In this document: piece by piece, positions 35,280 through 47,907 of the stretch
Position numbering within the stretch: position 1 is the stretch's first letter
How the letters are laid out: each line of letters starts with the position of its first letter
Assembly: GCF_937616625.2 (NCBI RefSeq)
Contig: NC_065571.1
Span: 9,302,501-9,366,500 of the forward strand
Direction: 5' to 3'
Source: Mercurialis annua
Taxonomy: Eukaryota; Streptophyta; Magnoliopsida; Malpighiales; Euphorbiaceae
DNA: 64,000 nt
Notes under the pieces: generated by a model
Database searches by the model: none
The model's input: the letters and a program-made list of their open reading frames with translations, nothing else
What the model was told of the DNA's origin: nothing
Translations under genes and position numbers: made by a program

Positions 35280-36613
35280 ATGGATATTCATCTTCTTCCC
35301 TTTATTGTTTTATTTTGGGTAAGAATAACACTTTCATTAATTTTTAGAAAGAAAAATTATATATATAATTTAAATATTTATATTTTAATTTATCAAAAAA
35401 ATTGTTTATGTTTTTGTATTGTTTATATTTTTATGCTAATGGTCAGTATAGAAATTTTTCAAATGAAACTAATTTTGATTTATTCATAAATCCTAATCAT
35501 GGCAGTTTTCAGTACAAGGAGGTGCTTCTCATGAACTACTACGAGAAGAGATGTATTGGCAATTCATGTTACCAAACACTTCCATGCCCAAATCTCTACA
35601 CGATCTTATACAACCTGGTTAGTTCATTATTGACGTTCTTCTTTTACTAGTATTGTTTTACGCGCTTTGCACAATTGTTTGCACGAAATTATCACTCTTT
35701 TTTTCCAAACGGTTAAGTATTTTTATGTGACCGCTATTTCTATAAGTATTTTCGTGTTCATTTACGGCATCAATACATGCATACATCTTCATACTGATCG
35801 AAAATTTAAACAAACTAAATTATTACAGGAAATGCGAGCACAAATGTTTCAGGGGTACTAAGGAACATTGATTTTGTCCGCCCAAGACCCTTCAGGGCAA
35901 CATATGGAGTTGCCTATATAGGTGGAGATGGAAGTGAGAATGTTCAACAAATTAGTACCATAGCCGATTCTACGACTGTATACTTCTTAATTGACGATCT
36001 TCTCCCTGGTAAAGATATGATGCTTATTTTTACTAAATCAACAAATGGATCCAATTTCTTACCGCGTAAAATTGCACAAACTATACTCTTTTCGAGCAAC
36101 GATTTTTCAGACATTTTGAGCTACTTTTTGATAGAACCTAAATCAAACGACGCCCAGATTATGAAAGAAACAATAGAAGAATGTGAAGCTCCGGGAGTTA
36201 AGGGGGAGGTGAAATATTGCTCTACATCTTTAAAATCATTAGTTGATTTCGTCGTGTCGAAGTACGGAAAGAAAGTTGAAGCATTTGCTAATGAGGTAGA
36301 AGAAGAGGATAAGAAGCAAAAATATAAAATTTTGGAGGGAATTAAAATGATGGGAGACAATCAAATAGTATGTCACAAGATGAGATACCCTTATGCTGTG
36401 TTTTATTGCCATATTATTTTGGAGACAAGGGCTTATTTGGTTCCATTAATGGGTGAAGATGGCTCCAAAGCTCAAGCAATTGTTGTTTGTCATATGAACA
36501 CTTTAACTTGGAACCCAATGCATTTGGCTTTTCAAATCTTGAAAGTTAAGCCTGGAGGTCCTCCAATTTGTCATTTTCTCAATAGTGATACTATTGTTTG
36601 GGTCCCCAATTAG
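35280..36613 (+). CDS. BURP-domain protein 2
   Basis: Exons are 35280-35318, 35506-35617 and 35829-36613, in the same phases (0, 1) as the other family members, giving 311 residues. Exon 1 is a short hydrophobic signal (MDIHLLPFIVLFW). Exon 2 carries EEMYWQFMLPNTSMPKSL; its acceptor at GGCAG was chosen over the later TTTCAG because only it keeps frame. The BURP domain has CEAPGVKGEVKYCSTSLKSL and all four CH pairs with spacing 10, 25 and 25. The pre-domain octapeptide at residues 74-81 is ATYGVAYI, keeping Y-G-V but lacking the terminal Trp of BURP1. It is the only plus-strand member of the cluster and is also the most diverged in exon 2. Secreted or vacuolar location is inferred. Cyclase activity is possible but unproven. 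Confidence 0.92.
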
Positions 36614-36691
36614 GTCAGATCCACCATCTTCAACGGTTCATGTTCTTAGTCCAAACTGCTCGGCCCCTCTCCTTCTAGCAGTTGTTTCATA

Positions 36692-37276
36692 CTCCCTCCG
36701 TCCCATTTTATTTGTCCACTTCCTATTTTTACACATATTAAGAAAATATTAAATACTAATAATTCTTCCTTTTATATCTTTTTTTGATTTTTTGAGTTAA
36801 TTTAAAATTACTATATTGAAAAAAGAAAAATAGTCAATATAATAATAATAACATTAAATGCCAACAATTAAGGTAATACTTATGCTAATATCTTTTTTAA
36901 CGGTAAGTAATTCCCTCTTTTAAGTTTTTATTGTTCTATATTGCTACCGTTCGTTTAGCAAATTATTTACGCTTTCGTATTCTAATTTGATAAACGAATG
37001 TGTATTTGGATGGCTCAATAGTAACCGCGAAGTCCACTTTTATTTCTTTTGCTTAAGATTGGTTCATCATCTTCAGGAGATGGCCTTTCTTTTTATATAT
37101 TTATATATTGCTATCTTTGACAAAAAAAAAACATTAAATGCCAACACAAATATAAGAATGATATCCATTAATATTAAGAGTAAAAGAGAAAAATATGTGT
37201 ATATAATACAATTGTGACAATCATTTTAAGACATTTAAATATAATATAGTGGACAAATAAAATGGGACGGAGGGAG
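36692..37276. mobile_element. Stowaway MITE interrupted by a LINE insertion
   Basis: The termini CTCCCTCCGTCCCATTTTAT and ATAAAATGGGACGGAGGGAG are perfect Stowaway-type inverted repeats; TA precedes the left end. Subtracting the nested insertion at 36867-37130 and one copy of its duplication leaves about 305 bp, a normal Stowaway length. It lies about 80 bp past the BURP2 stop codon. Confidence 0.9.
36867..37130 (+). mobile_element. 5'-truncated L1 nested in the Stowaway element
   Basis: A 264-bp segment ending TTGCTATCTTTGAC plus nine A residues is flanked by perfect 16-bp repeats, ACATTAAATGCCAACA, at 36851-36866 and 37131-37146. Poly(A) plus a long target duplication is diagnostic of L1-type target-primed reverse transcription. 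The insertion is younger than the Stowaway around it. Confidence 0.9.
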
Positions 37277-37549
37277 TTTCTTTATAAAGAGCTGAAGTAT
37301 ATTGGGTTGCTCCGTGATTAAATATGAACTTCTTTATCTAGCTAATAAAAGGAAAGATTAGTTGCTTAATCCAGAGCCTTGATATTTTAGTCAATAGAAG
37401 TTTGGTCGTGCCTTTTAGCTTAAAATGTGGAGTTATCAAGGAGTTCCCATTTCTTCGTATCTTTTTTTTTATTTCAGCTAAAGGATTAAAAAGTATTCTC
37501 CAAAAGGCAAGGACATTCTGTTTTATATAAGGTTTTTCTTTTTCTTCTC

Positions 37550-38165
37550 GATAAAAGGCTAATAATCATCCATGACCTCTAATTTTTGAGGCTATACAAA
37601 ATCAAATCCCCTAATATTTAAAAACGATCATAAAACTCTTTGATATTTGTGGCGGCGCTCATAAAACCCCCTGAGACTATAAAATCAACGATTTTTAGAA
37701 AATGGTGGTGTAGCAGCGACTTATTGATGTCAGAGCCAACAAAACACTGACCCCGTGTCAGCCCATGTCTCGTATCAGGTGACGCTTCACCAAAAAATCC
37801 AAAATACCTAAAATACCCTCAAAAATTCAATAAGAAAATATAAACAAAAAAATAAGGTGTTGATAAATATCGCCCCTAAATTACTAGATACTGCCCTTTT
37901 CTTTTTACCTTCTTGCCTTTTTAAATAAAAAAATTCGCGTGAACGTCCTCTGGAGACGTCTCGCATGGTGCGAGACATCCTCTAGAGACGTCTCACATGG
38001 TGCCAGACGTCTCCCGAGGACGTCTCAAAATCTTTGAAAAAAAATATGAAGAACGGCCGAAATTTTACAAGGCAGCGGGTGGTGGCTGGAGAGTGGTGGG
38101 TGGTGGTGGCCGGAGAATGGTGGGTGAGTTAGGATGGTTTGGTTTGATTTAAGGGTAAAATTTTC
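37550..38165. mobile_element. Probable DNA-transposon fragment with GAGACGTCTC core
   Basis: The left part (CATCCATGACCTCTAATTTT and following A/T-rich sequence) resembles the arm of a foldback element. A GC-rich core at about 37945-38040 holds inverted GAGACGTCTC units. A matching right arm was not found, so the element is incomplete or mis-bounded. Confidence 0.4.
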
Positions 38166-38169
38166 TTTA

Positions 38170-38595
38170 TAGACGACGATACATGGTCGAGTTCCAACCA
38201 TTTCGTTCGTAGCTCATTGCTTAGTTGCTACGAACAATAGTTCGGGATGTGATCTTTACAGGATTGAGGAAACGTAAAATCATTTATTCATGCACTGTGA
38301 TTTTGCAAGATTGGTTTGGTATGGTCTGCTTGGAAAAATGGCTTAATTTTGATTATGCGTAATTCTTTCAAAAAAATGTGGGTCAAAATGATTAATTTAA
38401 TCCCGCTATGTGGTTATACAAATTTATGAATTACTCTTTGAATTACTCTAAATTGTGAGATTTGGGAAAGGTAGAAATAGATGATATTCCAGCAAAAAAC
38501 ATTTTTTATATGGGGACATCATTTGTTGTTGTTTTGTGTAGATTTTTTCTCATCTTCGGATTTGGATTTTTTTAGGGATTCTAAATGTATTGTAT
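38170..38595 (+). pseudogene. Decayed L1 3' fragment (zf-RVT region)
   Basis: A broken plus-strand frame gives LYRIEET, a stop, then NHLFMHCDFARLVWYGLL, which is the zinc-finger/RVT segment near the C-terminus of plant L1 ORF2. Stops follow. No tail or target duplication is clear. Confidence 0.6.
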
Positions 38596-38619
38596 TTGGT
38601 TGATATTGAATTTATTTTT

Positions 38620-38956
38620 GGCTTAACCCATATAGAGGTTCTTGTACTTTATACATTTTTTTCCGTAGGTCCTTATACTTCATTTTTGTATTATTTGATC
38701 CCTCTACTTACCTATTTTTGATTTTCAGGTCCTTTATGAGTTTTTTCCGGTCCTTTTGTGTGGCTGGAGGAAATAATAATTGTAAGTAGAGGGACTGGAG
38801 GAAACAAAAATTGTAAGTAGAGGGACTGGAAAAAACTCACAAAGGACGTGAAAATCAAAAATAGGTAAGTAGAGGGACCAGATAATACAAAAATGAAATA
38901 TAAAGACCTATAGAAAAAAAAGTGTAAAGTACAGGGACCTCTATATGGGTTTGGCC
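38620..38956. mobile_element. Mutator-like MITE, 9-bp TSD
   Basis: Ends GGCTTAACCCATATAGAGGT and the complement (ACCTCTATATGGGTTTGGCC) bound a 337-bp foldback. Identical 9-mers, TTTATTTTT, flank it at 38611-38619 and 38957-38965. Arms are nearly complementary through most of their length. Confidence 0.85.
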
Positions 38957-39129
38957 TTTATTTTTTCAAGCCTTAAATTTCAATGTACATGAGAACTTTT
39001 AGCAGTGAAGTTTTGTCACTCTTTTTGACTTTTTAATATAAATTTGGTTCGTCAAAATATTCTAAATAAGAATATTGATTATTAAAATTCTCACTACATA
39101 GTAACATGAACATATTGATAATTAACTAT

Positions 39130-41819
39130 TTATAAATTAGAAATCCAAATAATGCCATCCCTATTAAGAAAATGACAAATTGACGGTCCACCAGGCTTAA
39201 CTTTAAGTAGTTGAAATGCAATATGATTTGGATTCCAATCTGATGTATCTGAGTGGCAAATCACAACAGCTTTAGCTTTAGAACCATCTTCGCCCACTAA
39301 TGGAACCATATAAGCCTCTGTTCCCATTATTACATGACAATAAAACACAGCATACTTATATATCTGTTTGTGACACACAATCGGATGATCACCCATCGTT
39401 TTGATTTCATTAGAAATAGCATAGTTTTGTTTCTTGTTATTCTCTTCTTCATCAACCTCGTTAGCAAGAGCGTAAACATTCTTTCCGATCTTTGAAACCA
39501 CAAAATCGACTAAAGACTCTAAGGACGTAGCACAATATTTGATTTCGCCTTTCATTTTTGGTGCTTCACATTGTTCAATTGTGTGTTTGATCATTTGAGC
39601 TTCTTTTGATGCGGGTTCTGTCGAAAAGTACTTCAAAATTTCGGAATAATTTTTTGTTGAAAAGGGAATTGTTTTAGTAATTTTACGGGGCAAGAAATTT
39701 GAACTATTATAAACTTTCTTGATATTAAGGTACATTTTCTTTCCGGGATAGAGATCATCATGTAAGAAAAATATGGTAAGAGTTGTGTTGTTTATGGCAT
39801 TAGTACTATCAGATGTTGTAGCCTTTGTTGGCTGATAATAACCAAGATTGTAAACGCTCCTCTGGCAGTCTGAAGGCTCCTCTATTTCTGACAAATTACT
39901 TGCAATATTTCCTGTATTTCCATGCAAATTAACAGAGAATATTATTACCTACTGCAAAGTTAATAGAAGAATATTTGTTTTGGTTAAATGAATAACAATT
40001 CTATGAAATTGCTATTCTAGCTATGAGTTTATAGAATAACTATTCTCATTTCAAATGGAATAGATTCGGAATAGAATAGTTATTTCGTATACAATTCTAT
40101 TTTTGCTTTAATTTACGGAGTCATACCTAGTTATAGGCGCATAGGCCACCAAGGCTATTGCTTATGGTCTCAAATTTTAAAAGGCTTATATTTAAATGGG
40201 TCCATCAAAGAAGAAATAATATTGATTTTTTTAAATATTTATATTTATTAATTTTTTAATAGAATATATGTATATTTTAGTATTAAATGCTGTAATTTTT
40301 ATTTTTAAAATTAACTGGACTCCTTAAGTAATAACTAATATCGGTAAAAAATAATATAAAATTTATATTTTTTTATCTTTAAAGGGTCAATCTTTCTCTA
40401 TTTATCTATCTAATAGAAAAAGAAAAATTATTTTGAATCAATTTTTTTATATAAAAATATGTTTATTTTATTCTTTGATAAAAATGCGGTTCTTTCATTT
40501 TTGCCAAAATACAATTTTTTAAAATCTATTAAAAATCTATGATATTTACCAAAAATCTACCAAAAATCTACTCAAAATCTACCCAATATCCACCAAAACT
40601 GCACCTCTGTAAACATTGTAAAAAGAGTGTATTTTTTTATAAAAAAATAATACGAGTATATTTTTATAAATAATTTTAAAAAATATATTTTTATAGAAAT
40701 TTTGGAAACAATCACCTAGAGCCTCATTTCTACTAAGACTGGTCCTATATAGAATAACAATTCTATAAAATTACTATTTCATAACTTTTTGAAACAACTA
40801 AAATTAAAAAAGTGAAAAATAGCTATTCAATTTCTAATTAAATAAATATTCCATTTCATAAATCAAAGCCTAAGTGATATAACATTTAGTAAATTTGGCT
40901 TAATTAATATAAATAAAGTAGAATTTTATCGCTCAATGTATTTAGAGTTCATGTTAATCCTAATATAAGTAAGTAGAGTTTCATTGCTCAATTTATTTAA
41001 AATGGATAATATTAAATAAATTTATAAAATATACTTGTTTTCTTAATTTAATCATGATCTTTAAAATATGTTAAATGTATGCAGAAAGTTGTATTTTTTT
41101 CTCAATTCGATACACGAAGTCATAATATGTGGACGTGGCAGCCAAAGATGACTTCTACCTTAACAAAATCACACTAATTAATGAGTGACGCGTCAGCATA
41201 TTATGAGCTCATGTATCAAATTGAAAAAAAAAATACAACTTTCTTCATATATTTGACACATTTTATAGTTTGTGATTAAATTGAAAAAACAAATATAATT
41301 TATAAATTTATTTAATATTATCTATTTTTAAATAAATTGAGGGATGAAATTCTACTTTATTTATATTAGGATTAATTTGAACACTAAAGGGTTTTGGGTT
41401 GAGGATGAAATTCTACTTTATTTATATTAATTAAGTAAATAAAAAAAGTAATCTAATATTAACCAACCTGGCTTTAAAAGTTCTTGTAGAGCTATCGGCA
41501 ATGGTGTATTCGGTAACTTGGATTTCCAGTACATCTCTGGAGATAGTGAACCATTTATTTCTTTCAGAAGCTATGGTATTAATATAAGGTAATTGTTAGG
41601 ATGATAATAAAAATTTATCAAAAATATGTCAATAAATATGTCAAAGATCGAATGATTTTGGATGATTATAGGTGATTGATATATAAAAACAGTCGATCTT
41701 TAATCAAAATCACACACATTCAAAGAAAGCAAACAACTAAATACTTTTTTTTTATGAATAAAAACTTAAATACTTACACAAAGTAATAAAGCAAAGATGG
41801 GAAGAAGATGAAGCTCCAT
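39130..41819 (-). CDS. BURP-domain protein 3
   Basis: Exons are 41778-41819, 41468-41570 and 39130-39911, phases 0 and 1, giving 308 residues. The signal exon reads MELHLLPIFALLLC. Exon 2 has SPEMYWKSKLPNTPLPIAL. The BURP domain keeps CEAPKMKGEIKYCATSLESL and four CH pairs spaced 10, 25, 25. The pre-domain octapeptide is SVYNLGYY (residues 67-74), followed by QPTK; it lacks Trp. Intron 2 is 1.56 kb, far longer than in BURP1 (81 bp) and BURP2 (211 bp), because a foldback element (40906-41436) and other repeat DNA lie in it. A CATATATTTGC motif near 41870 could be a TATA box. This is the closest relative of the broken gene at 50880-54479. I see no disabling change. Enzymatic role is inferred, not shown. 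Confidence 0.92.
40906..41436. mobile_element. Foldback element in BURP3 intron 2
   Basis: Inverted arms of about 200 bp share TTAATTAATATAAATAAAGT, AATTTATTTAAAATGGATAA and GTATTTTTTTCTCAATT-like blocks. A clear target duplication was not found. Position inside the intron appears harmless to splicing signals. Confidence 0.7.
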
Positions 41820-42098
41820 ATTCATAAGCTAGGCTTTCTATATGAGGATGCAAATACATGCTTGATGCAAATATATGTATACAAACAGAGAACCCAAAAC
41901 TTACAATCATTATTAATTTTCATTTTAAATTTAATTCTATCACCTAACTTGTGGGAGTAATTAATTACATCTAAATCACGACGTTAGAGTTTATAGCATC
42001 AAAAATATAAATAAAGGATCGATGTGACACTCAAATTTTTATTTAAAAGACAAAATAATATTATTTGTCTTTAATTATGACCAAATTAATAAAATATA

Positions 42099-42395
42099 CT
42101 CCCTCCGTCCCACTCTAATTGACAAAATAACTATATTTCAATAACCAAGACAAGTTAATAAATGACATAGAAAATTATTTATATACCCTTTTATTGATAA
42201 TGGAGCTAATTAATGCTATTAGTATATATTAGTCAAATTTTCATTAAATACTCACCATTTTTCATAAAAGACATGGTTTTAAATGAGGGTAAAGATGGAA
42301 AATTAAAGAATAAAATTATAGTTATGTTAGTTTTGTCAATTAGAATGGGACACCAAAAACTCCATATTTTGTCAATTAGAGTGGGACGGAGGGAG
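42099..42395. mobile_element. Stowaway MITE (297 bp, TA TSD)
   Basis: The ends CTCCCTCCGTCCCACTCTAA and its complement are perfect, with TA on both sides (42097-42098, 42396-42397). It lies upstream of BURP3, about 280 bp before its start codon. A partial internal repeat of the arm occurs near 42335-42350. Confidence 0.92.
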
Positions 42396-42538
42396 TATAA
42401 AAAATGAATGGCCCTATTATAAATTCCTTTTATTTATTTTTGAAATGTAATACATTTTACACTTTCCTCAAGAACAGTTTGGAGTACTGTACATTTAGTT
42501 ATCACCTTAAATTTAAAACTTATTCTGAAATTAAATTT

Positions 42539-42824
42539 GGGAAAAGGGTCAAATAAGCCCCTAACGTTTAGCCTATGTATTAAGTAGACCCTCAACGTTC
42601 GGAAAGAGTCAAATAAGCCCCTAACGTTTTTAAATTGTATCATCTAAATCTTTTTAGGGGTCACCGAGGACCCTAACATTTGTTAAATCTTATAACCGAG
42701 GACCCCTAGGGAGAGCTCAGATGATACAATTTAAAAACGTTAGGATCTTTGTTGCACCTTTAAAATGTTGAGGGCTTACTTGACCTATACGTTAAACGTT
42801 AGGGGTTTATTTAACCCTTTTTCT
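42539..42824. mobile_element. Mutator-like MITE, 9-bp TSD
   Basis: The element runs from GGGAAAAGGGTCAAATAAGC to the near-complementary right end (TTATTTAACCCTTTTTCT). It is flanked by perfect ATTAAATTT repeats (42530-42538, 42825-42833). It folds almost end to end around a GAGGACCC core. Confidence 0.85.
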
Positions 42825-43399
42825 ATTAAATTTTGATTAACACGCGTCAATAATACCTGACTGCATAGTTAAGACCCATCTAGATTGAAATGTTCACATG
42901 TATATAAAATAAATTTAAATTTAATTACTTCATTTGACAAATGAATTTATTTATTTATAACTATAACCCAAATTGATAGAATTACCGTTAAACCATAATT
43001 TTGACTGTAAGGTCTATTATTTTGCTACTCCTGATAATTATATCCAACAAATAAAAAAGATGAATAGTTAGTATTTTAAGTTAATTTTTTGATGAATTAG
43101 TTTTTATTTTGAGAAAATATTTTATAAAATTTTCTATAATTACAGATTTTTTTTTTCATAAAAATAAATTAAAGGACAAAATATATTTTATTTTTATTAA
43201 TTAAATCTGTTGTTTTTTAATTTATAAAATATTATTGTCTATGGTCATAAAATTAACGGACCAAATTGTTAATATTATTTAAAAAAAAATATTACTTTAA
43301 CTTAGTTATAAGGACGAATATGTAAAAGTATTTCTTCTTTATATAATCAGAACTAACAACAAATGGCCCCTAACCATTACTATATATTTTTTGGTTTTA

Positions 43400-44390
43400 G
43401 GATAGTGGAACATTCTTCACAATCTATGATCATATATAGTTTCAACTTGCACCATATAAATTTATGAAAAGAACTTGAGTGGTTATCAAGAACTTGCATT
43501 TACTAACTTATACTAAGTATATGGTCCGAGACATAGACACGATGTTCATCTTATTGAATTAAATTGTCTCCTAATTCAAACACAATAGGCATAATTAATT
43601 TGTAAATCCTTGCTCTTTTAATCTTTTAAACTTTCAATCCCTACACTTCTAATTATATATAGAGAATAAATTTCTATTTTTTTCCTTCAACGTAAATCTT
43701 CTTGTTAACGCATGAAGGGCACACGCCGTTAATAGAAATAGAAATTCATTTATATAGTTTATCATAAAATGATTAAGCTCTTGCTTTTTTTACTTTTGTA
43801 CAAATAAAGTTTATGCACTTTTATTTTTATAGAAATTAAGATTCTTATATTATTTTATAAAAACAAGCTTTAGTAAATAATAGACAAAACTGCCACAGTT
43901 ATAAAATTATAATAAATTTAACAAAGGAACCATTTTTTCCTTTTTTTTTTTGGAATAACTCATTTTCAGATTTCTAAACTATATATATTTTGTTTATCTA
44001 GTCCTTAAACTATTTTTTGTCTTTATCTGGTCCTTCAACTAAGTGAAAACGCATTTTCAAGTCCCTGAATGATAAAAACGACGTTTTGTTATTTTTGAAA
44101 ATGCAAATTGATACCCTAAATGGCATCGTTTTTGGCAATTAGGGATTGAAAAATGATTTTTCACTAACTTGAAGGACCAAATAAAGATAAAAAATAATTT
44201 ATATACCAGGTAAACAAGATATGTATAGTTTAAGGACCGAAAATTGAGTTTTTTTTTTAGTTTTATAGCCGTTGAACATTCTTCACAACGTAAGATCATA
44301 CTTTCAACCTTCACCACAAATGAAATAACTTGAGTGGTTGTCAAGATCTTGCATTTACTCACTTGGACTAGTATATGGTCCCTGGCGAAA
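43400..44390. repeat. Direct repeat flanking a foldback element
   Basis: Positions 43405-43545 and 44274-44390 share GAACATTCTTCACAA, AACTTGAGTGGTT, CTTGCATTTACT and TATATGGTCC in order. Between them is a foldback element (about 43957-44250) with AACTCATTTTC / GAAAATTGAGTT ends and arms containing TGGTCCTTCAA. The foldback lies next to poly(T) tracts and its duplication cannot be fixed. Confidence 0.65.
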
Positions 44391-44699
44391 GAATGATTTA
44401 GATGCTAGTTTTTAATTATGAATTAAATTAGTCTTTTTCTGGACGGATGGAGCAAGATTTTTATCGAGTATATAGTCAAGGTCTCTTGCAGAACCAGAAT
44501 TTAAATCAAGGGATGATATTATTAAGCAAATAAATAAATATATTATATAAACACTAAAATATAAACTTTATCAATAAAATTATATATATTGAATTTTACA
44601 ATATTGAATAATTTAAAATAATAAAAAATGCTAAGAATGTTCGTGAAACAGAATTTGGGTCCATCAATTTATAAACAGTAACAATTCTAACAGTTGATA

Positions 44700-45190
44700 A
44701 AATACTAAGAGTGCACGGTATCGTACAAATAATATAGACTACAAGTCTGAATATCGTTCCCACGAAGATAATATGATTTAGTCACCAATTTCTAATATAC
44801 AATAACAAAATGTGTTTTTTTGGCAAAATACTTTGTCACAATGAACATAATTAATTTTTATAGTGACAAAATATATATAATTGCTGCAAAATTATATTTG
44901 TCACCACCTTTTCAAATATTATGATAAAAGTTGTTTTATCATAATAAAAATATGTTAAATTACGGCGACAAAATTTTTTTTTTTATCAAAATAGTTAGTC
45001 ACAACAAACATAATTAATTTTTATAGTGACAAAAATGATTGACACAATATGTATTTGTCACAATATCATTTCATTGAACTCTCATTGTGACAAAATATTT
45101 TTTTTTGTCATAATTAACCTATTTATTATGATAAAATATAATTTATCACATATTTTTTTGTCACAACAAGCCAAATTTTTTATAGTGACT
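44700..45190. repeat. LTR-end scrap and TTTTTATAGTGACAAAA repeats
   Basis: 44710-44770 (GTGCACGGTATCGTACAAAT, then GTTCCCACGA) resembles the LTR region of Tat-like gypsy elements. From about 44800 to 45185, TTTGTCACAA and TTATAGTGACAAA units alternate in both orientations, like the subterminal repeats of an eroded DNA transposon. No termini found. Confidence 0.4.
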
Positions 45191-45380
45191 AGATTTATTA
45201 CATAATTTAGTTTTATGATTAGCATAACCTAAATTAACACAAAATAATCCAAACTAACATAATAATATAAAATAACCTAAATTTACTAATTATTTATAAA
45301 ACTAACCTTAATTAACTAATTAATTATAAAATTAAATTAAATCAAATTATATTAAGTAATTAAACTAATTGATATTAAAA

Positions 45381-45698
45381 GGGTTAATTACATATAAAAT
45401 CACCACCTTTACACGAATTTTCAAAAATAACACGACCTTTAAAACGTGTCAATGCAGGGCATCACCTTTCATTTCTTTTCAAAAATAACATGGGCACGTT
45501 TTTTGATAAAATTTTGCTGACTTGGACACCCGATAAGAGTGCCACGTGTCACGCCACGTCAGCAAAAATGCCACTAAAAATGTGCCCGTGTTATTTTTGA
45601 AAAGAAATGAAAGGTGGTGCCCTGAATTGCCACGTTTTAAAGGTCGAGTTATTTTTGCAATTTCGTGTAAAGGTGGTGATTTTATATGTAATTAACCC
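45381..45698. mobile_element. Mutator-like MITE, 9-bp TSD
   Basis: GGGTTAATTACATATAAAAT and its complement end a 318-bp foldback; identical ATATTAAAA 9-mers flank it at 45372-45380 and 45699-45707. Long arms contain CACCACCTTTACACGAA and ATGAAAGGTG blocks, meeting at a CCACGTGTCACGCCACGT-like centre. Confidence 0.92.
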
Positions 45699-46539
45699 AT
45701 ATTAAAATTGTACAAATTGTATTATATTAACTAAACCCTAAACTAAAATAATTAATAGCAATTTAAATAATTAACGTTTAAATAAAACTTCCATTCTTAG
45801 TCGATTACCCGAATCTCTAGGGTTGACGGATAGTGGCAGTAATATCGTAGGAATCCATCAATAACTAACGTAATTAACGTTTAAATAAAACTTACAAGTG
45901 GTTGACGGATAGTGGCAGTAATGGCGGAACCAAAACTAGAGACGACGACGGCGGCAGAACTAGGCAGTAGTGGCGGTGACAGATCAAGTTATTTAATTTG
46001 AAAAAAAAAATTAACCCAAAGCTTTACATCAAAACAATGCTATAATAAACAATAACAAATTAATACCTAAAATCACTTCAGACCGACGTCAGCGGCGGAA
46101 GAAGGTGGACGACGGCAGCGAAGGGGCTCGGTTTGTAAACGCCAGAAGAATCAGTGCACACTACTAAAATGCTGCTTTTTAGCGACGGATTTATCCGTCG
46201 CTAAAAAGCAGAAATCCGTCGGGAAATGGTTTCCCGACGGATTTGCCGACGGACACAGTCCGTCGGCAAATGTGGCGTCGCTAATATAATTAGCGACGCC
46301 ACAAAAAGATCCGTCGCCATTTAGCGACGGATGTATCGTCGCTAAATGGCGCATGGCCGTCGCCAAATGCGTCGCCAAACGACGCGTTTGGCGACGAGGC
46401 ACGACAGATTTGGCGACGGAATGAATCCGTCGCCAAATGGCGACGGACACAATCCGTCGCCAAATGGCGACGGACACAATCCGTCGCCAAAGCTGTCGCC
46501 AATCTGTTATTATTACAAATCTGTTATTAATTAAATTAC

Positions 46540-46974
46540 CTTAAACTCCTCGAAATAAAAAGAAACAGCGTCCTCAGGCAAAAACCTCCAAGCGGTGCCT
46601 ACTGCCCACCACCGACTCTGGAAGATTTCCCGCAACTCTCTAGATACCGTGCTGGTATCGAGCAACCTGGTCCTGTAAGTCGAAAATCAACATGGCTTAG
46701 AAAATATTATATATAACATATTTATTACTACGAAATATAAATTTTTTATTTACCTCTGTGCGTTGGGGATGACTCGGATTCTGCCAGTGGCATCCAATAC
46801 TTCCCCCTCAACAGGCTGGCGCCGAGCTCGAGGTCTACGAGGTGCTGGAGCTGGCTGCACACCCTCTTGCGCCTCAGCCACCTCTGGAGGTGATGTCTGG
46901 TCGTCCTCCTCCTCAACAACCGCTAGTGTGGGGGGCCGAGTCCGGCCTGTCCCACTAGCACTCCTCCCTCGCAT
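46540..46974 (-). pseudogene. CACTA accessory gene fragment (Transposase_24-like)
   Basis: Two exons join in frame: 46754-46974 (MRGRSASGTGRTRPP, acidic middle, then RRPRARRQPVEGEVLDATGR) and 46540-46672 (LLDTSTVSRELREIFQSRWW, then RFLPEDAVSFYFEEFK). The W/F spacing and VSRE-F motif are those of TNP1/Transposase_24 proteins encoded by plant CACTA elements. After the donor at 46539 the reading runs straight into subterminal repeats, so the rest of the gene was lost by internal deletion. Confidence 0.65.
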
Positions 46975-47093
46975 ATCTGCAAATAAATCAATAGTAAACA
47001 CATAACATATATACATATACATATAAATCATAAAACAAAATCAGTTTTTGAATGAACATCTAAGATATAACTACCTAATAAAAAATTTACCTA

Positions 47094-47830
47094 CTAATCG
47101 TCATCGTCATCGTCTTCAAGTATATCTTCTTCGTCTGATATTGACGGCACTTCTTCTTCGTCCTCCACCTCTGGAGGAGCGAAAAACACATCTGTTTCAA
47201 CTTCCCCGATCGGATCAACCAAAATTCTTAAACCCTCATCTGTTACAACGTTTAGAGGTTGTTCTATAATGTCCTCTTGAAACGCTGGAGTAATGGAATC
47301 GGGCATGTCTATCTCTGATCTGGCCCTCATCTTACATACTGTCCACCAGTTGACCTTATCTTTCTTTTTACTTGGATATGTGCAGTAATGTACTTGACCG
47401 GACTGCCCGGCCAAAATAAATGGTTCGTATTTTCCGTACTTCCGTTTATGATTGACGTCCACAATATTATATCGAGGATGCACTGACATACCTCTATCAG
47501 TCGGATCGAACCAATTACACTTGAACAAGACAGTCCTCTTAATTGGCAGAGCCGGGTACTCCAACTCAAGAACATCTGTTAATATGCCGTAAAAATCACT
47601 TTCCGTTGGAGCGTAGAGTGATCCTTTGACGCAAACTCCACTATTCATGGTTAATTGATTCTCCCCATAAGCCTTTGTTTGAAATTTAAACCCGTTTACA
47701 TTAGTAACTCCCTAACGTTACTAATGTACCCTTCAGTCAACAATCCTCTGACCAGTCTCCCACTATACATCCAACTGCGATCTGAATTCATTTCTGTAGC
47801 ACGTACATTTAGGTGGGTTTAATACTCGGC
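47094..47830 (-). pseudogene. CACTA transposase C-terminus (DUF4216 region)
   Basis: From about 47648 downward the frame reads VLFKCNWFDPTDRGMSVHPR, then NIVDVNHKRKYGKYEPFILA, QVHYCTYPSKKK and an acidic tail of Glu and Asp. This is the DUF4216 domain found at the C-terminus of plant CACTA TNPD-type transposases. Preceding sequence (NSDRSWMYSGRLVRGLL, then NVRELL, GFKFQTKAYGENQ) is the DUF4218-side linker, with a frame change and stop near 47690-47715. The catalytic Transposase_21 region is missing. Confidence 0.8.
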
Positions 47831-47907
47831 TACAGCAAAGTCAATGTAATTGACCGCGTAAAAAGGTAGGGGCCTATCCCATTCGCAAAACTGGGTCTAC
47901 TTAATAC

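Noticed and set aside
46151..46534. Open frames of 62-108 residues on both strands
   Set aside because: They read through CACTA subterminal GCGACGGA repeats; the repeated MSVAIWRRI-type peptide is a repeat artefact.
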